DNA of 64,000 nucleotides from Sneathiella limimaris (GCF_012932565.1 NZ_JABBYJ010000001.1:992001-1056000); one strand, 5' to 3'. Positions 44,100 to 53,663 are shown, numbered from the stretch's first letter. Numbers and translations are program-made. The notes: generated by a model not told the origin, from the letters alone.

Positions 44100-45434
44100 A
44101 TGGAACTCGCGCTTCGAGGATCCGTTCTCAGCTTCACGGACAACCCATTTCTGGCTCCAGAAGAAGACTGTTATGTCTTTGAGGAGGACGGGCTAGTTGT
44201 CATCGAAAATGGCAAGATCAAGAAGGTGGGACATGCACCCAACCTGCTACCAGAGTTGAGCCCTGAGACAAAGATCACGCATTATAAAAGCGGATTGATC
44301 CTTCCAGGCTTTATCGACTGCCATGTGCATTATCCCCAGATCGAAGTGATCGGAGCTTACGGCAAGCAGCTGATTGACTGGCTGAATAAATATACCTTTG
44401 TGGCGGAGCAGAAATACAAGGACCTCGATTATGCAAAGCAGGCCGCAGACTTGTTTCTGAGGGAGCTGCTGCAATCGGGAACGACATCTGCTTCCGTGTT
44501 TTGTACCGTTGCCCCGCAATCAGTTGACGCATTTTTTGAAACCTCTGAAAAGTTTGGCATGCTCAATCTGGCAGGCAAGGTTCTGATGGATCGAAACGCG
44601 CCGGAGGGTCTTCTGGATACAGCTCAGACCGGTTATGACCAGTCAAAAGCCCTGATTGAGAAATGGCATGGCAGGGGACGTAACCTCTATAGTCTGACCC
44701 CTCGTTTCGCGCCGACGAGTACGCCAGAACAAATGGAAATGACAGGGGCACTTTGGAAGGAATTTCCGGGAACTTATTTGCAATCGCATATCTCGGAGAA
44801 CAAGGGTGAAATCGAGTGGGTCCAGGAGCTATTCCCTGACTGCAAGGACTATTTGGATGTGTATGACCATTTCGGCCAGCTTGGGGAGCGGGCGATCTAT
44901 GGTCATGGTATTCATTTAAGCGAACGGGAATTCGCCCGTCTTCATGAAACCGGAACCACACTTGCCCATTGCCCGACGTCAAACCTGTTCCTCGGGAGTG
45001 GTCTGTTCAGCTTTGAAAAAGCTTATGATCCGGCGCGGCCGGTTCATGCGGGTCTTGCCACAGATGTTGGGGGTGGTACCAGTTTTTCACAGCTGGCGAC
45101 CATGTCAGAAGCCTATAAAGTTGCCCAAATGCGGGGGTCTTCCCTGCGCGCGTTCCAGGCCTTTTATATGGCCACCCGCGGCGCGGCAGAAGCCCTTTAC
45201 CTGACGGATCGGGTTGGAAGTATTGAGCCTGGGCTGGACGCGGATCTAACCGTGATTGACCTGAAAGCCACCCCGCTTTTGGAATATCGCCTGTCCCATG
45301 CGGAGACACTTCATGACATTCTGTTTGTCTTGATGATCTTAGCTGAAGCCCAAAGCATTAAGGCCACATATGTTGGCGGGAAGTGCCTGATGGAGCGGGT
45401 GAATGGATCCGTTCGTTTCGCGGATCCACTCTAG
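44100..45434 (+). CDS. guaD: Guanine deaminase
   Basis: A 444-residue amidohydrolase that converts guanine to xanthine. Zinc ligands: HVH in GFIDCHVHYPQ, His in LQSHISEN, His in YGHGIHLSE and the Asp in GLATDVGGGTS. The YPQIEVIGAYG and MATRGAAEALYL stretches are typical of bacterial GuaD. ATG 44100 is preceded by GGACAGGTT. It converges on the IclR gene with five bases between. No xanthine dehydrogenase or other purine gene is in the window. Confidence 0.94.
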   Translation: MELALRGSVLSFTDNPFLAPEEDCYVFEEDGLVVIENGKIKKVGHAPNLLPELSPETKITHYKSGLILPGFIDCHVHYPQIEVIGAYGKQLIDWLNKYTFVAEQKYKDLDYAKQAADLFLRELLQSGTTSASVFCTVAPQSVDAFFETSEKFGMLNLAGKVLMDRNAPEGLLDTAQTGYDQSKALIEKWHGRGRNLYSLTPRFAPTSTPEQMEMTGALWKEFPGTYLQSHISENKGEIEWVQELFPDCKDYLDVYDHFGQLGERAIYGHGIHLSEREFARLHETGTTLAHCPTSNLFLGSGLFSFEKAYDPARPVHAGLATDVGGGTSFSQLATMSEAYKVAQMRGSSLRAFQAFYMATRGAAEALYLTDRVGSIEPGLDADLTVIDLKATPLLEYRLSHAETLHDILFVLMILAEAQSIKATYVGGKCLMERVNGSVRFADPL

Positions 45435-45439
45435 TCCTT

Positions 45440-46243
45440 TCAAGCGGTTGCTGGAATTTTACCGCCGAGGGCAGCGGTGATCTGACGGGAGACGGCTTTG
45501 ACCTGCTCGCCAAGCTCCATCAGTCTTTCAGGCTGAACACGGGCGGCCGGGCCAGAAATTGAGACGGCGGCAAAAGGTTCGGCATATTCATCAAAAATGA
45601 CGCTGGCGACGCATCTGAGGCCAACCGCATGTTCTTCATCATCAATAGCGAACCCGCGCTTTCGGCTTTCATTCAGCTCTTTGGTCAGTGCCTCAACGGA
45701 TGAAATGGTTTTGTCGGTGAGCTGGTTAAGCCCATTCTCCAGAGCACGGCGGGCGATTTCCTCATCACTGGCCATCATGAGAATGGCCTTGCCAACACCT
45801 GAGCAATGAAGGGGAACCCGATTGCCGGGCTTGGAGTAGACGCGCATCATTTCCCGGCTTTCAATCTGGGCCATGTAAATCACATCGTCGCCTTCTGAGA
45901 TTGCGAGATTGACTGTCTCTCCGCTTTCTTCCATCAGGCGCCGCATATGAGGCCTCGCAACGGTGACAAGATCCCGGGAAATCAGAAAGCCATTTCCCGT
46001 CACAAATGCCTGTATCCCGATTTGCCAGCGGGAGCTATCCCGGTCATACTGCACATAGCGTTCTTCCTGCAAAGTTGTCAGTAACCGGTGCGTTGTTGAA
46101 GGCGCCAGTCCCAGAGTTTTTGAAATTTCTGTCAGTTTAAGGCCGCTGTTACTTTCGGCGACAGTATTGAGAATGGAAAGAGCCCGGTTCAGGGATTGAA
46201 CCTGACCTGTCCGGGTGGCATCGGTTTTAGGGGCGGCGCTCAT
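45440..46243 (-). CDS. IclR-family transcriptional regulator
   Basis: A 267-residue regulator. Winged helix at about 15-80 (SLNRALSILNTVAESNSGLKLTEIS, LAPSTTHRLLTTLQEERYV) and an IclR ligand domain at about 90-260 (PLHCSGVGKAILM, GFAIDDEEHAVGLRCVASVIFD). It is divergent from malate synthase G, so it very probably controls glcB in response to glyoxylate or a related acid. Confidence 0.92.
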   Translation of the reverse strand: MSAAPKTDATRTGQVQSLNRALSILNTVAESNSGLKLTEISKTLGLAPSTTHRLLTTLQEERYVQYDRDSSRWQIGIQAFVTGNGFLISRDLVTVARPHMRRLMEESGETVNLAISEGDDVIYMAQIESREMMRVYSKPGNRVPLHCSGVGKAILMMASDEEIARRALENGLNQLTDKTISSVEALTKELNESRKRGFAIDDEEHAVGLRCVASVIFDEYAEPFAAVSISGPAARVQPERLMELGEQVKAVSRQITAALGGKIPATA

Positions 46244-46248
46244 TAGAT

Positions 46249-46298
46249 ATTTCCGTAATGTGAAAACGTTTCCATTTATTATTTTGCAGAATTGGAAA
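46249..46298. promoter_or_regulatory. Candidate IclR operator region
   Basis: In the 123-base divergent gap, TTTCCA at 46269-46274 and TGGAAA at 46293-46298 are inverted halves of the IclR-type site (TGGAAA/TTTCCA), and a further TTTCC...GAAAA pair lies just to the left (about 46249-46266). Halves are 18 bases apart, wider than the E. coli IclR site, so the exact unit is uncertain. Confidence 0.4.
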
Positions 46299-46366
46299 GA
46301 ATGTCAATATGCTGGCAAAAGGATTCATGGGCGAACGGCCCGCCGCCTTCGTTTAAGGAGATACTC

Positions 46367-48541
46367 GTGACCAAATATATCCCCATCGGCCAATTGCAGG
46401 TCGCTTCAGAGTTGGTTGATTTTGTCGATAATAAACTGCTGCCCGGACTTGATCTCACGGCCGAAGGGCTTTGGGCTTCGCTGGAAAAGCTTCTCACCAA
46501 TTTTGCACCGAGAAATCGGGAATTGCTGATCAAGCGGGATGAGCTACAGGAGAAGTTGGACGAATGGTGCCAGGATCACGTTGGCAAAGCGATTGATTTA
46601 GAAGCCTATAAAGCTTTTCTGACAGAGATTGGATACCTGGTGCCGGAAGGACCCGCATTTCAGGTGACAACCGCAAATGTCGATCCGGAAATCGCATCTG
46701 TTGCAGGACCGCAGCTGGTTGTGCCTGTGATGAACGCGCGCTACGCACTGAATGCGGCCAACGCGCGTTGGGGTAGCCTTTATGATGCGCTTTATGGAAC
46801 GGACCTGATCGCGGAAGAGGCCGGCGCCGAAAAAGGCACGTCCTATAATCCGGGCCGGGGTGCAAAAGTGATCGCCCGCGCTTCTGAAATTTTGGATGGC
46901 ATTGCGCCTTTAAAAAATGGTAGCCATGCGGATGTCAGCGCTTACAGCCTTTCCGGCGCAGGGGACCTTGTGGTGACCTTGAAAGGGGGATCAGAAACTG
47001 CCCTTTCAAATGACGATCAGTTCGCCGGGTATCTTGCGGATGGTGACCGGTTGACGTCGGTTCTTCTGAAGAACAACGGTCTGTATCTGGATATCCAAAT
47101 TGATCCATCCCATCCAGTGGGCAAGGACCATCCAGCTGGGGTCAAGGATGTGTTGATGGAATCAGCGCTTTCCACCATTCAGGACTGCGAAGACTCTGTT
47201 GCGGCAGTGGATGCAGAAGATAAAGCCCTTGTTTACAGTAACTGGCTGGGACTGATGAAAGGGGACCTTGCAGACAGTTTTGAGAAAAACGGCAAAACGG
47301 TAACCCGGACCCTGGCCAAAGATCGGATCTACACAGCTAAAGATGGTTCAGAACTTCGCCTGCATGGCCGGAGTTTGTTGCTGGTTCGAAATGTCGGTCA
47401 TCTGATGACAACCGGCGCTGTGCTTTACGGAGATGGTATTGAAGCGCCTGAAGGTATTCTGGATGCACTGATGACTACCGCCTGCGCCCTTCACAACTTG
47501 AAAGGGTCGACAGAATATAAAAACAGCCGGGCAGGCAGTGTCTATATTGTGAAGCCGAAAATGCACGGCCCTGAAGAAGCGGCCTTTACCAATGATCTTT
47601 TCAACGCGGTAGAGGATGAGCTTGGGCTTGCCAGAAACACGGTTAAAGTCGGTGTGATGGATGAGGAACGCCGGACAACCGTTAATCTGAAGGAATGTAT
47701 TCGGGCGGTATCAGAGCGGATTTTCTTCATTAACACGGGCTTCCTGGATCGGACCGGTGATGAAATTCATACCAGCATGCTGGCCGGTGCATTTTTGCGC
47801 AAAGATGATTGCAAGGCGGAGCCATGGATTGCCGCTTATGAGGACTGGAACGTGGATATCGGTCTTGAGGTTGGCCTGCCTGGTCATGCCCAGATTGGTA
47901 AAGGCATGTGGGCAAAGCCTGATGAAATGGCGGAAATGATGGCAACCAAGCAGGGCCATCCGATGGCTGGTGCCAACTGCGCCTGGGTTCCTTCCCCAAC
48001 AGCGGCAACCCTGCATGCCATTCATTATCATCAGATCTCTGTTGCAGATCGGCAGGCTGAACTGAAATCCCGTGGCCGGGCCAGTCTGGATGCGATCCTG
48101 ACACCACCCTTGATGAAGGGGCAAAACCTGTCACCGGATGAAGTCACCGCAGAACTTGAAAATAACGCGCAAGGTATTCTGGGGTATGTGGTTCGCTGGA
48201 TTGATCAGGGCGTTGGTTGTTCCAAGGTCCCCGACATTCATGATGTGGGATTGATGGAAGATCGGGCAACTTTGCGGATCTCCAGCCAGCATATTGCGAA
48301 TTGGCTCTGTCATGGTGTCTGCAGTGAGGCAGAGGTCACAGCCGTGATGAAACGGATGGCGGAAGTCGTGGACAAGCAAAATGCCGGTGATCCTCTTTAT
48401 GAGCCGATGGCTTCAAATTTTGAAGGGTCTATTGCGTTTCAGGCTGCGATGGATCTTGTATTCCAGGGGCAATCTCAGCCGAGTGGGTATACGGAGCCTA
48501 TCTTGCATGCCCGCCGCATTGAGAAGAAATCGCAAAAGTAG
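46367..48541 (+). CDS. glcB: Malate synthase G
   Basis: A 724-residue enzyme joining glyoxylate and acetyl-CoA to malate; the length equals E. coli GlcB (723), with near-identity in many segments ([54 protein letters not shown]). The catalytic region includes MDEERRT and [13 protein letters not shown] 46367 follows AAGGAG by six bases; an in-frame ATG at 46292 lies within the presumed operator. No isocitrate lyase is nearby, so it may serve glyoxylate made by other routes. A terminator follows. Confidence 0.97.
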   Translation: MTKYIPIGQLQVASELVDFVDNKLLPGLDLTAEGLWASLEKLLTNFAPRNRELLIKRDELQEKLDEWCQDHVGKAIDLEAYKAFLTEIGYLVPEGPAFQVTTANVDPEIASVAGPQLVVPVMNARYALNAANARWGSLYDALYGTDLIAEEAGAEKGTSYNPGRGAKVIARASEILDGIAPLKNGSHADVSAYSLSGAGDLVVTLKGGSETALSNDDQFAGYLADGDRLTSVLLKNNGLYLDIQIDPSHPVGKDHPAGVKDVLMESALSTIQDCEDSVAAVDAEDKALVYSNWLGLMKGDLADSFEKNGKTVTRTLAKDRIYTAKDGSELRLHGRSLLLVRNVGHLMTTGAVLYGDGIEAPEGILDALMTTACALHNLKGSTEYKNSRAGSVYIVKPKMHGPEEAAFTNDLFNAVEDELGLARNTVKVGVMDEERRTTVNLKECIRAVSERIFFINTGFLDRTGDEIHTSMLAGAFLRKDDCKAEPWIAAYEDWNVDIGLEVGLPGHAQIGKGMWAKPDEMAEMMATKQGHPMAGANCAWVPSPTAATLHAIHYHQISVADRQAELKSRGRASLDAILTPPLMKGQNLSPDEVTAELENNAQGILGYVVRWIDQGVGCSKVPDIHDVGLMEDRATLRISSQHIANWLCHGVCSEAEVTAVMKRMAEVVDKQNAGDPLYEPMASNFEGSIAFQAAMDLVFQGQSQPSGYTEPILHARRIEKKSQK

Positions 48542-48559
48542 AATTAAGGACGCAAGTCG

Positions 48560-48586
48560 AGGGGGAATACTGAATTCCCCCTTTTT
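48560..48586 (+). terminator. Terminator after glcB
   Basis: AGGGGGAAT (48560-48568) pairs with ATTCCCCCT (48574-48582), five-base loop, then T-run. Confidence 0.93.
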
Positions 48587-48721
48587 CATGCTTTTGTTGC
48601 CCGGAAAACATAATTTCCGCTTTCCGTCTTAAAAGTCTTGATTATGGGGGTTTCTAACGCCTATAAACTAAACATGTGCTCAGAAGCGCATATAGACGAA
48701 AAGTACTGGGAGAGATTTTTC

Positions 48722-49195
48722 GTGTCATCAAAGAATAGTGTACGCAAGTCGGATGAGAGTGCTCATGCCGCGATGGACCTCGGTGCCCTTGAGCATAACG
48801 TAGGGTACTATATGAGGAAGGCTGTTCTTGCAGCCCAGAGTAGTTTTCTAAAAGAAACGGGTGTGAAATTGATGACCGGGCAATATTCCGTCATGGAAAT
48901 TATTGCCAATAATCCCGGCAGAACCCAATCGGCGATAGCCTGGGCTGCGGGTCTTGATCGCTCCTCCCTTGTTCCAATTCTGAACCAGTTTGAAAAGAAC
49001 GGTTTCATCAAAAAAGAACAGGTCGCCAACGACAAGCGGGCTTATGCGGTTTCTTTAACTGCGGCCGGCGAGAAAGAGCTTGCGGACCTGCGGGTGAAGA
49101 TTGAGGAGATGGAGCAGCTTTTTATCAAGGGAATGGGCGCGCGAAACCACAAGCAGTTGATCAATCTGCTGAAGAAGTTTCTGGATACCCTTTAG
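48722..49195 (+). CDS. MarR-family transcriptional regulator
   Basis: A 157-residue MarR protein. The winged helix is TGQYSVMEIIANNPGRTQSA, WAAGLDRSSLVPILNQFEKN, with the wing KKEQVANDKRAYAVSLTAAG, flanked by dimerisation helices. GTG 48722 follows GGGAGAG at eight-base spacing; the frame continues upstream to 48638, but without a ribosome site. It is a single gene; its target may be itself or the genes after the palindromes at 49302. Confidence 0.87.
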   Translation: MSSKNSVRKSDESAHAAMDLGALEHNVGYYMRKAVLAAQSSFLKETGVKLMTGQYSVMEIIANNPGRTQSAIAWAAGLDRSSLVPILNQFEKNGFIKKEQVANDKRAYAVSLTAAGEKELADLRVKIEEMEQLFIKGMGARNHKQLINLLKKFLDTL

Positions 49196-49217
49196 AAGCT
49201 AAATCACCCCCGATTCG

Positions 49218-49340
49218 ATTAAACTTTAAAGTTGCAATTTTTGCGTGCGCTTAGCATTAAGCGTGTAGGTTGTATGCGCAACAAGATCTGGTAGGTCGAC
49301 TAATTCAGATACATAGGCCTTATCTGAATTAAACTTTAAA
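49218..49340. promoter_or_regulatory. Direct and inverted repeats upstream of a small membrane protein gene
   Basis: ATTAAACTTTAAA occurs at 49218-49230 and 49328-49340. Between them, AATTCAGATA (49302-49311) and TATCTGAATT (49321-49330) form a perfect inverted repeat with a nine-base spacer. The layout suggests paired operator sites, plausibly for the preceding MarR regulator. Confidence 0.45.
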
Positions 49341-49436
49341 AGTGTTATTTATGGCTATAAATCTATCTTAAGGCTTGAAGCTTCTTACCGCAGGGGCATA
49401 CTTCTTTTCAGTCACCCAACGACAGAGGAGGAGTTG

Positions 49437-49622
49437 ATGCTCAGGGATTTTAACACAGCTTTGCGGGTCCGAACTGCATACGCAAACTTGATGAATTCGA
49501 TCTCTATGATTGCGTCGGTCTTCTTTCTTTTAAGTTCGGTATATTTCTTCGCGACAGAAGCCTCTGCAGATAAACAGCTTGTGTCTTCTTCGAGCGTTTG
49601 CGAAAGCTCCTATATCAACTGA
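49437..49622 (+). CDS. Small membrane or exported protein
   Basis: A 61-residue protein with one hydrophobic segment (about 20-40, NSISMIASVFFLLSSVYFFA) followed by TEASADKQL, which could be a signal-peptide cleavage region. Not recognised. ATG 49437 has GGAGGAG directly upstream, a very strong ribosome site. Preceded by the repeats at 49218-49340. Confidence 0.55.
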   Translation: MLRDFNTALRVRTAYANLMNSISMIASVFFLLSSVYFFATEASADKQLVSSSSVCESSYIN

Positions 49623-49729
49623 GGAAATTTCCTTACTCCAGAGCTTTGAAAATTAGAAAAACACACATTTCCTTAAGGATTTTCCCCTAAACCAAGCTGA
49701 AAGTACTATGTATTACGGAAGGTTTGGGC

Positions 49730-50323
49730 TTGTCCCAGTGTGAAATGTCTGAAAATTTATCTGAGTTAGAGAAATATAGGGCGCAGGCGGTCGGAACAAA
49801 TGTAAACGCAACGTCCCTTCTGGCGACTGATTACCTCAATCATTTTAACGAGGCCTTGATGCTTGCCGAAATGCTGGTGGATATGCCGGACCTGGCAGAT
49901 GAGTTCGCAGCATGGGATCCAAAGCTCTACAAAGAACATTTTGAAAGCAGCGGGATTGCCGATAAGGAACTGGCTATCGCCGCTTATGACCACTGTCCCA
50001 AGGAATATAAAGCTCCCTTCGACAGCACGGTTGCAAAAATCAACAGACAGCTTGTTCTGTTACAGAAGTCCCTGTTGACGGATCGCGCTGCATTGGAAGC
50101 CGGTGAAAAATCTGCGTTTCTGGAAGCTAAATGTAACCTTATTCGCAAATTGATTGACCGGGCTGCCGGAATTATCAATGGACAGCTGCTTTTGGAAGGT
50201 CCGGAAGAAATTCCTGATAAACCCTCTCGTCGGGGCTTGCCTGAAACTGGTCAGCAAAAGGTTGTCGAAGTTGAAACAGGTAGTACACTTGGTCAGGCAG
50301 ATATTGATGCCCTCTTTGATTAA
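49730..50323 (+). CDS. Signalling protein with C-terminal FliM-like motif
   Basis: A protein of about 197 residues, mostly helical and soluble, not matched to a named family. Its last residues, TLGQADIDALFD, resemble the CheY-binding peptide at the N-terminus of FliM (LSQDEIDALL), here at the C-terminus as CheZ carries its own CheY-binding tail. TTG 49730 has GGAAGG seven bases ahead; ATG 49745 is the other candidate (192 residues). It is followed by an exported protein, a PilZ protein and a receiver protein, so a link to motility or chemotaxis signalling is likely. Confidence 0.6.
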   Translation: MSQCEMSENLSELEKYRAQAVGTNVNATSLLATDYLNHFNEALMLAEMLVDMPDLADEFAAWDPKLYKEHFESSGIADKELAIAAYDHCPKEYKAPFDSTVAKINRQLVLLQKSLLTDRAALEAGEKSAFLEAKCNLIRKLIDRAAGIINGQLLLEGPEEIPDKPSRRGLPETGQQKVVEVETGSTLGQADIDALFD

Positions 50324-50330
50324 GGTTCGG

Positions 50331-51017
50331 ATGAAACTCAGATTTCACACAATTCTGGCCAGCTTTCTGGCTTTTTGTCTGATCAGTGTATTTCCAGCTG
50401 TCTCAAGAGCGAACGTCGATTTTTGTAAAGAAACCAGTTTCCGGCCCAATGTGTCCTTTAAACATGAAAATGTGCAGACACAGCTTATTCGCAGTAAATC
50501 CCCGCGCCAGATAACCCAGCTTTCGGCCAATCGGTTGGACTATCAGCATTCGGATGAGACAGTCTTACTGGGTTTGGCGCTTACAGAGGTCGCGCATCCC
50601 ATTCGGATTGAAACCCGTAGTCAGCAAATTGGGAATAAACATTGTGTTTGGCTGGTCAATGTCGAGATGACATTTGGACAGCGCCGCAGCGAAGTATATG
50701 TCGCCAATAAGTACAAAGCCGGTAGTTGTCCTTTCCGGGCAATTTTACGTCATGAAAACCAGCATATGGACATTAACCTGAAAGTTCAGACGAAATATGC
50801 GGCTAAAATTGAGCAGGCGCTTCATAACATGGCATTGGCGTTAAAACCGTTTTACACAACAAGCCCTAAAAAGGCCCCGCAGCTGTTCGGCTCCCAGATC
50901 CAGGCAAACCTGAAACCCTACCTGGAGGCGTTCTATGAGGAACGTCAGCGAGAAAACGCTAAAATCGATACGGCCCGGAGCTATCAGAATGTTCGCAGCC
51001 AATGCGCGAAATGGTAG
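50331..51017 (+). CDS. Exported protein with HExxH motif (putative DUF922-like)
   Basis: A 228-residue exported protein. Signal peptide (LASFLAFCLISVFPAVSRA), then a domain with CVWLVNVEMTF, CPFRAILRHENQHMDINLKV. HENQH fits the HExxH zinc-protease pattern, and the setting recalls DUF922 secreted putative metalloproteases (HEQGHFDIA). The rest is helical. ATG 50331 begins eight bases after the previous stop. Zinc binding or activity is inference. Confidence 0.6.
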   Translation: MKLRFHTILASFLAFCLISVFPAVSRANVDFCKETSFRPNVSFKHENVQTQLIRSKSPRQITQLSANRLDYQHSDETVLLGLALTEVAHPIRIETRSQQIGNKHCVWLVNVEMTFGQRRSEVYVANKYKAGSCPFRAILRHENQHMDINLKVQTKYAAKIEQALHNMALALKPFYTTSPKKAPQLFGSQIQANLKPYLEAFYEERQRENAKIDTARSYQNVRSQCAKW

Positions 51018-51114
51018 AAAGCTGTTTGCCTTTTATTAATGTCTCTCTGGTTTAATCACCCGTCAGTGTTCGAATGGACAGATTTGAGTTCCTTTTGAAA
51101 GAGAAGGCAGTTTT

Positions 51115-51513
51115 ATGATTATTGGTAAAGATATTCACCAGATGCTGAATGAGCTTGATATGCAACGGGCTCGTGAACTGGGTGAGGCGCCGAAAAACTA
51201 TACAGAAAATAGAAAATATCGGCGGAGCCGTGTGGTTTGGGAAGCCCAGGTTAAAGTTTACTTCAATGACATTACCCTCAAGAGCGAAGTGCGGGAAGTC
51301 CATGGGGTTGTCCGGGATATCTCGGCAAATGGGGCGCGATTGGACCTGGATCAGCCTATTATTGAAAAAGTTGGCTTGGTTCTGGTTATTCCAAAACTCG
51401 GTAAATTCCCATGCGAGACGATGTGGTGCAAAGGGAAACAGGTGGGGATCCAGTTCAAGGATTCTCCGGATAACGTCTTTCAGCATCTGATCAAGGTTCT
51501 GCCCAACGCGTAA
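51115..51513 (+). CDS. PilZ-domain protein
   Basis: A 132-residue cytoplasmic protein. The PilZ signature is present in order: RRSR in RKYRRSRVVWEAQV (about residues 35-38) and DISANGARLDL (about 68-78), so cyclic di-GMP binding is likely. A GGxR-free short N-terminal helix precedes it. It lies 14 bases before the receiver-domain gene. Confidence 0.85.
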   Translation: MIIGKDIHQMLNELDMQRARELGEAPKNYTENRKYRRSRVVWEAQVKVYFNDITLKSEVREVHGVVRDISANGARLDLDQPIIEKVGLVLVIPKLGKFPCETMWCKGKQVGIQFKDSPDNVFQHLIKVLPNA

Positions 51514-51526
51514 GGCGCCTATTTGA

Positions 51527-52468
51527 ATGATAGATCAGCGGTTCGGTACATCTTCGGTTCTGCTTTATGACCCCCAATCTACCCTGCGACACAACACACG
51601 TGTCGCTCTTTTGGATTTGGGGTTTGGCGAGGTTGAGGCTGTTCAGAATTGGTCTGAATTTCTGCAAATGGCGGAGAAAAACTCCTACGATCTTATTGTT
51701 GGGGATCTTGTGACTAGAGAAGGGTCGCTGGAGCAAATCATCAAGAGAGTGCGGCACAACGATCTGGGGTCCAATCCTTTTGTGAACATCATCGTCACGC
51801 TGTGGCACACGACACCGGAATCTGTAAATGAGGGGATCCAGGCGGGTGCAGATGATATTCTCTCTCGCCCCATGTCGGCCAACCAGCTGTCTGACCGGGT
51901 ACATGGGCTGATCACTGCGCGTAAACCCTTTATTGTCACTGAAGATTATATCGGCCCAGACCGGCGTCAGATCGTTCGTGGGCTGTCACAGCCGGGCCTG
52001 ATGGTGGTTCCAAATTCCCTGAAGGCGAAAGTCGAAAATCGTCCGGAGTTTGATGCAACCCCTGAAAATATCGAACTTGCCCTCTCAGCGGTGAAGGATC
52101 GACAGGTCTCCATCTTAACAGAGCAGTTTCTTCGGCTTTCCACCAAAGTCATGGGTCTTGGGACTGAACTTCAGGATATTGACGCTCGTCATGAAATGAT
52201 CGGTCATATGATCGAGATGAACAATAATCTGCAAAAAATTGTTTTTGGAACTGAATATGCCCATATCGAAGCATTGATTAGTGCGTTTGATGATGTCCTC
52301 AGCCGGATCAAGGCCTCAGTAAAACCTTTGTCGGAGCAGGATCAGGAACTGATGTTTCAAATTCCGTTTGCGATCCATACGGCCTGTAAAGAAGTTCGCC
52401 ATTCGGCCAGCCTTGCCTTCGATATCGAACAGGTTTCCCAGCAACTTCGCGGGACCGGAACCAGCTAG
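51527..52468 (+). CDS. Response-regulator-like protein with degenerate receiver
   Basis: A 313-residue protein. The N-terminal receiver (about 8-130) keeps the phospho-acceptor Asp (SYDLIVGDLV), but the conserved Lys of the K-P motif is Arg (DDILSRPMS) and the acidic pair is reduced (LLYDPQ). A YIGPDRRQ motif follows, seen in other alphaproteobacterial regulators, and a long helical C-terminal part (about 170-310) without a DNA-binding or enzyme motif. Possibly a scaffold or phosphate sink acting with the PilZ protein. Confidence 0.75.
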   Translation: MIDQRFGTSSVLLYDPQSTLRHNTRVALLDLGFGEVEAVQNWSEFLQMAEKNSYDLIVGDLVTREGSLEQIIKRVRHNDLGSNPFVNIIVTLWHTTPESVNEGIQAGADDILSRPMSANQLSDRVHGLITARKPFIVTEDYIGPDRRQIVRGLSQPGLMVVPNSLKAKVENRPEFDATPENIELALSAVKDRQVSILTEQFLRLSTKVMGLGTELQDIDARHEMIGHMIEMNNNLQKIVFGTEYAHIEALISAFDDVLSRIKASVKPLSEQDQELMFQIPFAIHTACKEVRHSASLAFDIEQVSQQLRGTGTS

Positions 52469-52552
52469 TCATCTCTTTGCCACCTTTACTTTTTAGTGTG
52501 AAAAGGTATGTCTTATTAAATGGTTCGATTTTTTCCGGGAAAGGTAGTTTAA

Positions 52553-53572
52553 ATGATCCAATTCTCTCGTTTAAAAGTGTGTCTGTTAAGCGGGATATTG
52601 GTTTTAATTCTCGGATTACCTTTAACCTTTGCCCAAGAGCTCACCTTTTTCCGAATAGGGACAGGATCAAGCTCGGGAACCTATTTCCCCATTGGCACCT
52701 TAATCGGTGCGACAATTACAGGACCGCCCGGTAGCCGCCCATGCGAAGACGGAGGCTCCTGCGGTGTTCCAGGCTTGATTGCCGCGGCCCAGACAACACG
52801 GGGGTCTGTTGTTAATATCCGCGCCGTTCTAAAAGGGGAGCTTGAATCTGCGCTCGCCCAATCGGATCTTATCTATGCAGCCTATTACGGGACAGGATCG
52901 TTCGAAAACCAGAAGCCCTCTGGCAAATCGCTTCGAGTGATTGCCAACCTCTATCCTGAAGATGTGCATCTGGTTATCCGAAAAGCTGCTGGTATCAAAA
53001 GTTTTGAAGACCTCAAAGGCAAGCGGATTTCCATAGATCTGCCGGGATCTGGCACGCGCCTGAATGCAATTAACATCCTGAAAGCTTATGGGATAGGGAG
53101 CAGCGACTATGAAGCGGTCGATGCAAACGCGGATAAGGCGCTGGCTTTATTGCAGTCTGGCAAGCTGGATGCGTTCTTTTTTATCGCGGGCTATCCGGTC
53201 AATGCAGTGTCGGAGCTTGCGAAACAGGATCTCGTGGATTTGCTTCCCATTGACGGAGCGTTGGCGAAGAAGATTACCAATCTCTATGAGTTTTTTACGG
53301 TGTCCCAAATTCCGGAAGGAACCTATCAGGGGATTGAAAAAACATCGACATTGGCGGTCAGCACCCAGTGGATTGTCAACGCTTCCATGTCTGAGGAATT
53401 GGCTTACGGACTGGCAAAATCCCTGTGGCACCCGCGTAATCGGGTGCTGCTTGACAGTGGCCATGTGAAAGGGAAATTGATCCGGTATGAAAATTCCCGC
53501 AAAGGGGTCGGGATCCCAATTCACGCCGGGGCTCAAAAATATTATGAAGAAAGAGACGAGAGATCTCAATAA
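52553..53572 (+). CDS. TAXI-family TRAP transporter solute receptor
   Basis: A 339-residue exported binding protein. Signal peptide (LLSGILVLILGLPLTFA), then FRIGTGSSSGTYFPIGTLIG and GVPGLIAAAQTTRGSVVNI, typical of the TAXI group (TRAP-associated extracytoplasmic immunogenic). No DctQM or fused permease gene is near, so it is an orphan receptor that must use a permease elsewhere or serve sensing. Confidence 0.9.
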   Translation: MIQFSRLKVCLLSGILVLILGLPLTFAQELTFFRIGTGSSSGTYFPIGTLIGATITGPPGSRPCEDGGSCGVPGLIAAAQTTRGSVVNIRAVLKGELESALAQSDLIYAAYYGTGSFENQKPSGKSLRVIANLYPEDVHLVIRKAAGIKSFEDLKGKRISIDLPGSGTRLNAINILKAYGIGSSDYEAVDANADKALALLQSGKLDAFFFIAGYPVNAVSELAKQDLVDLLPIDGALAKKITNLYEFFTVSQIPEGTYQGIEKTSTLAVSTQWIVNASMSEELAYGLAKSLWHPRNRVLLDSGHVKGKLIRYENSRKGVGIPIHAGAQKYYEERDERSQ

Positions 53573-53663
53573 GAGTTTGAAGCCTTTGAGCAACTGCCGC
53601 TGAAAGCAGTTGTTGAGACGTCCATCCTTTGATAATTTGCGGACAACAAACAAGGAGAATTCC

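Noticed and set aside
50633-50660. GGGAATAAACATTGTGTTT, resembling the ECF promoter pattern
   Set aside because: It lies inside a coding sequence and the spacing between GGAATAAA and GTGTT is 4, not 12.
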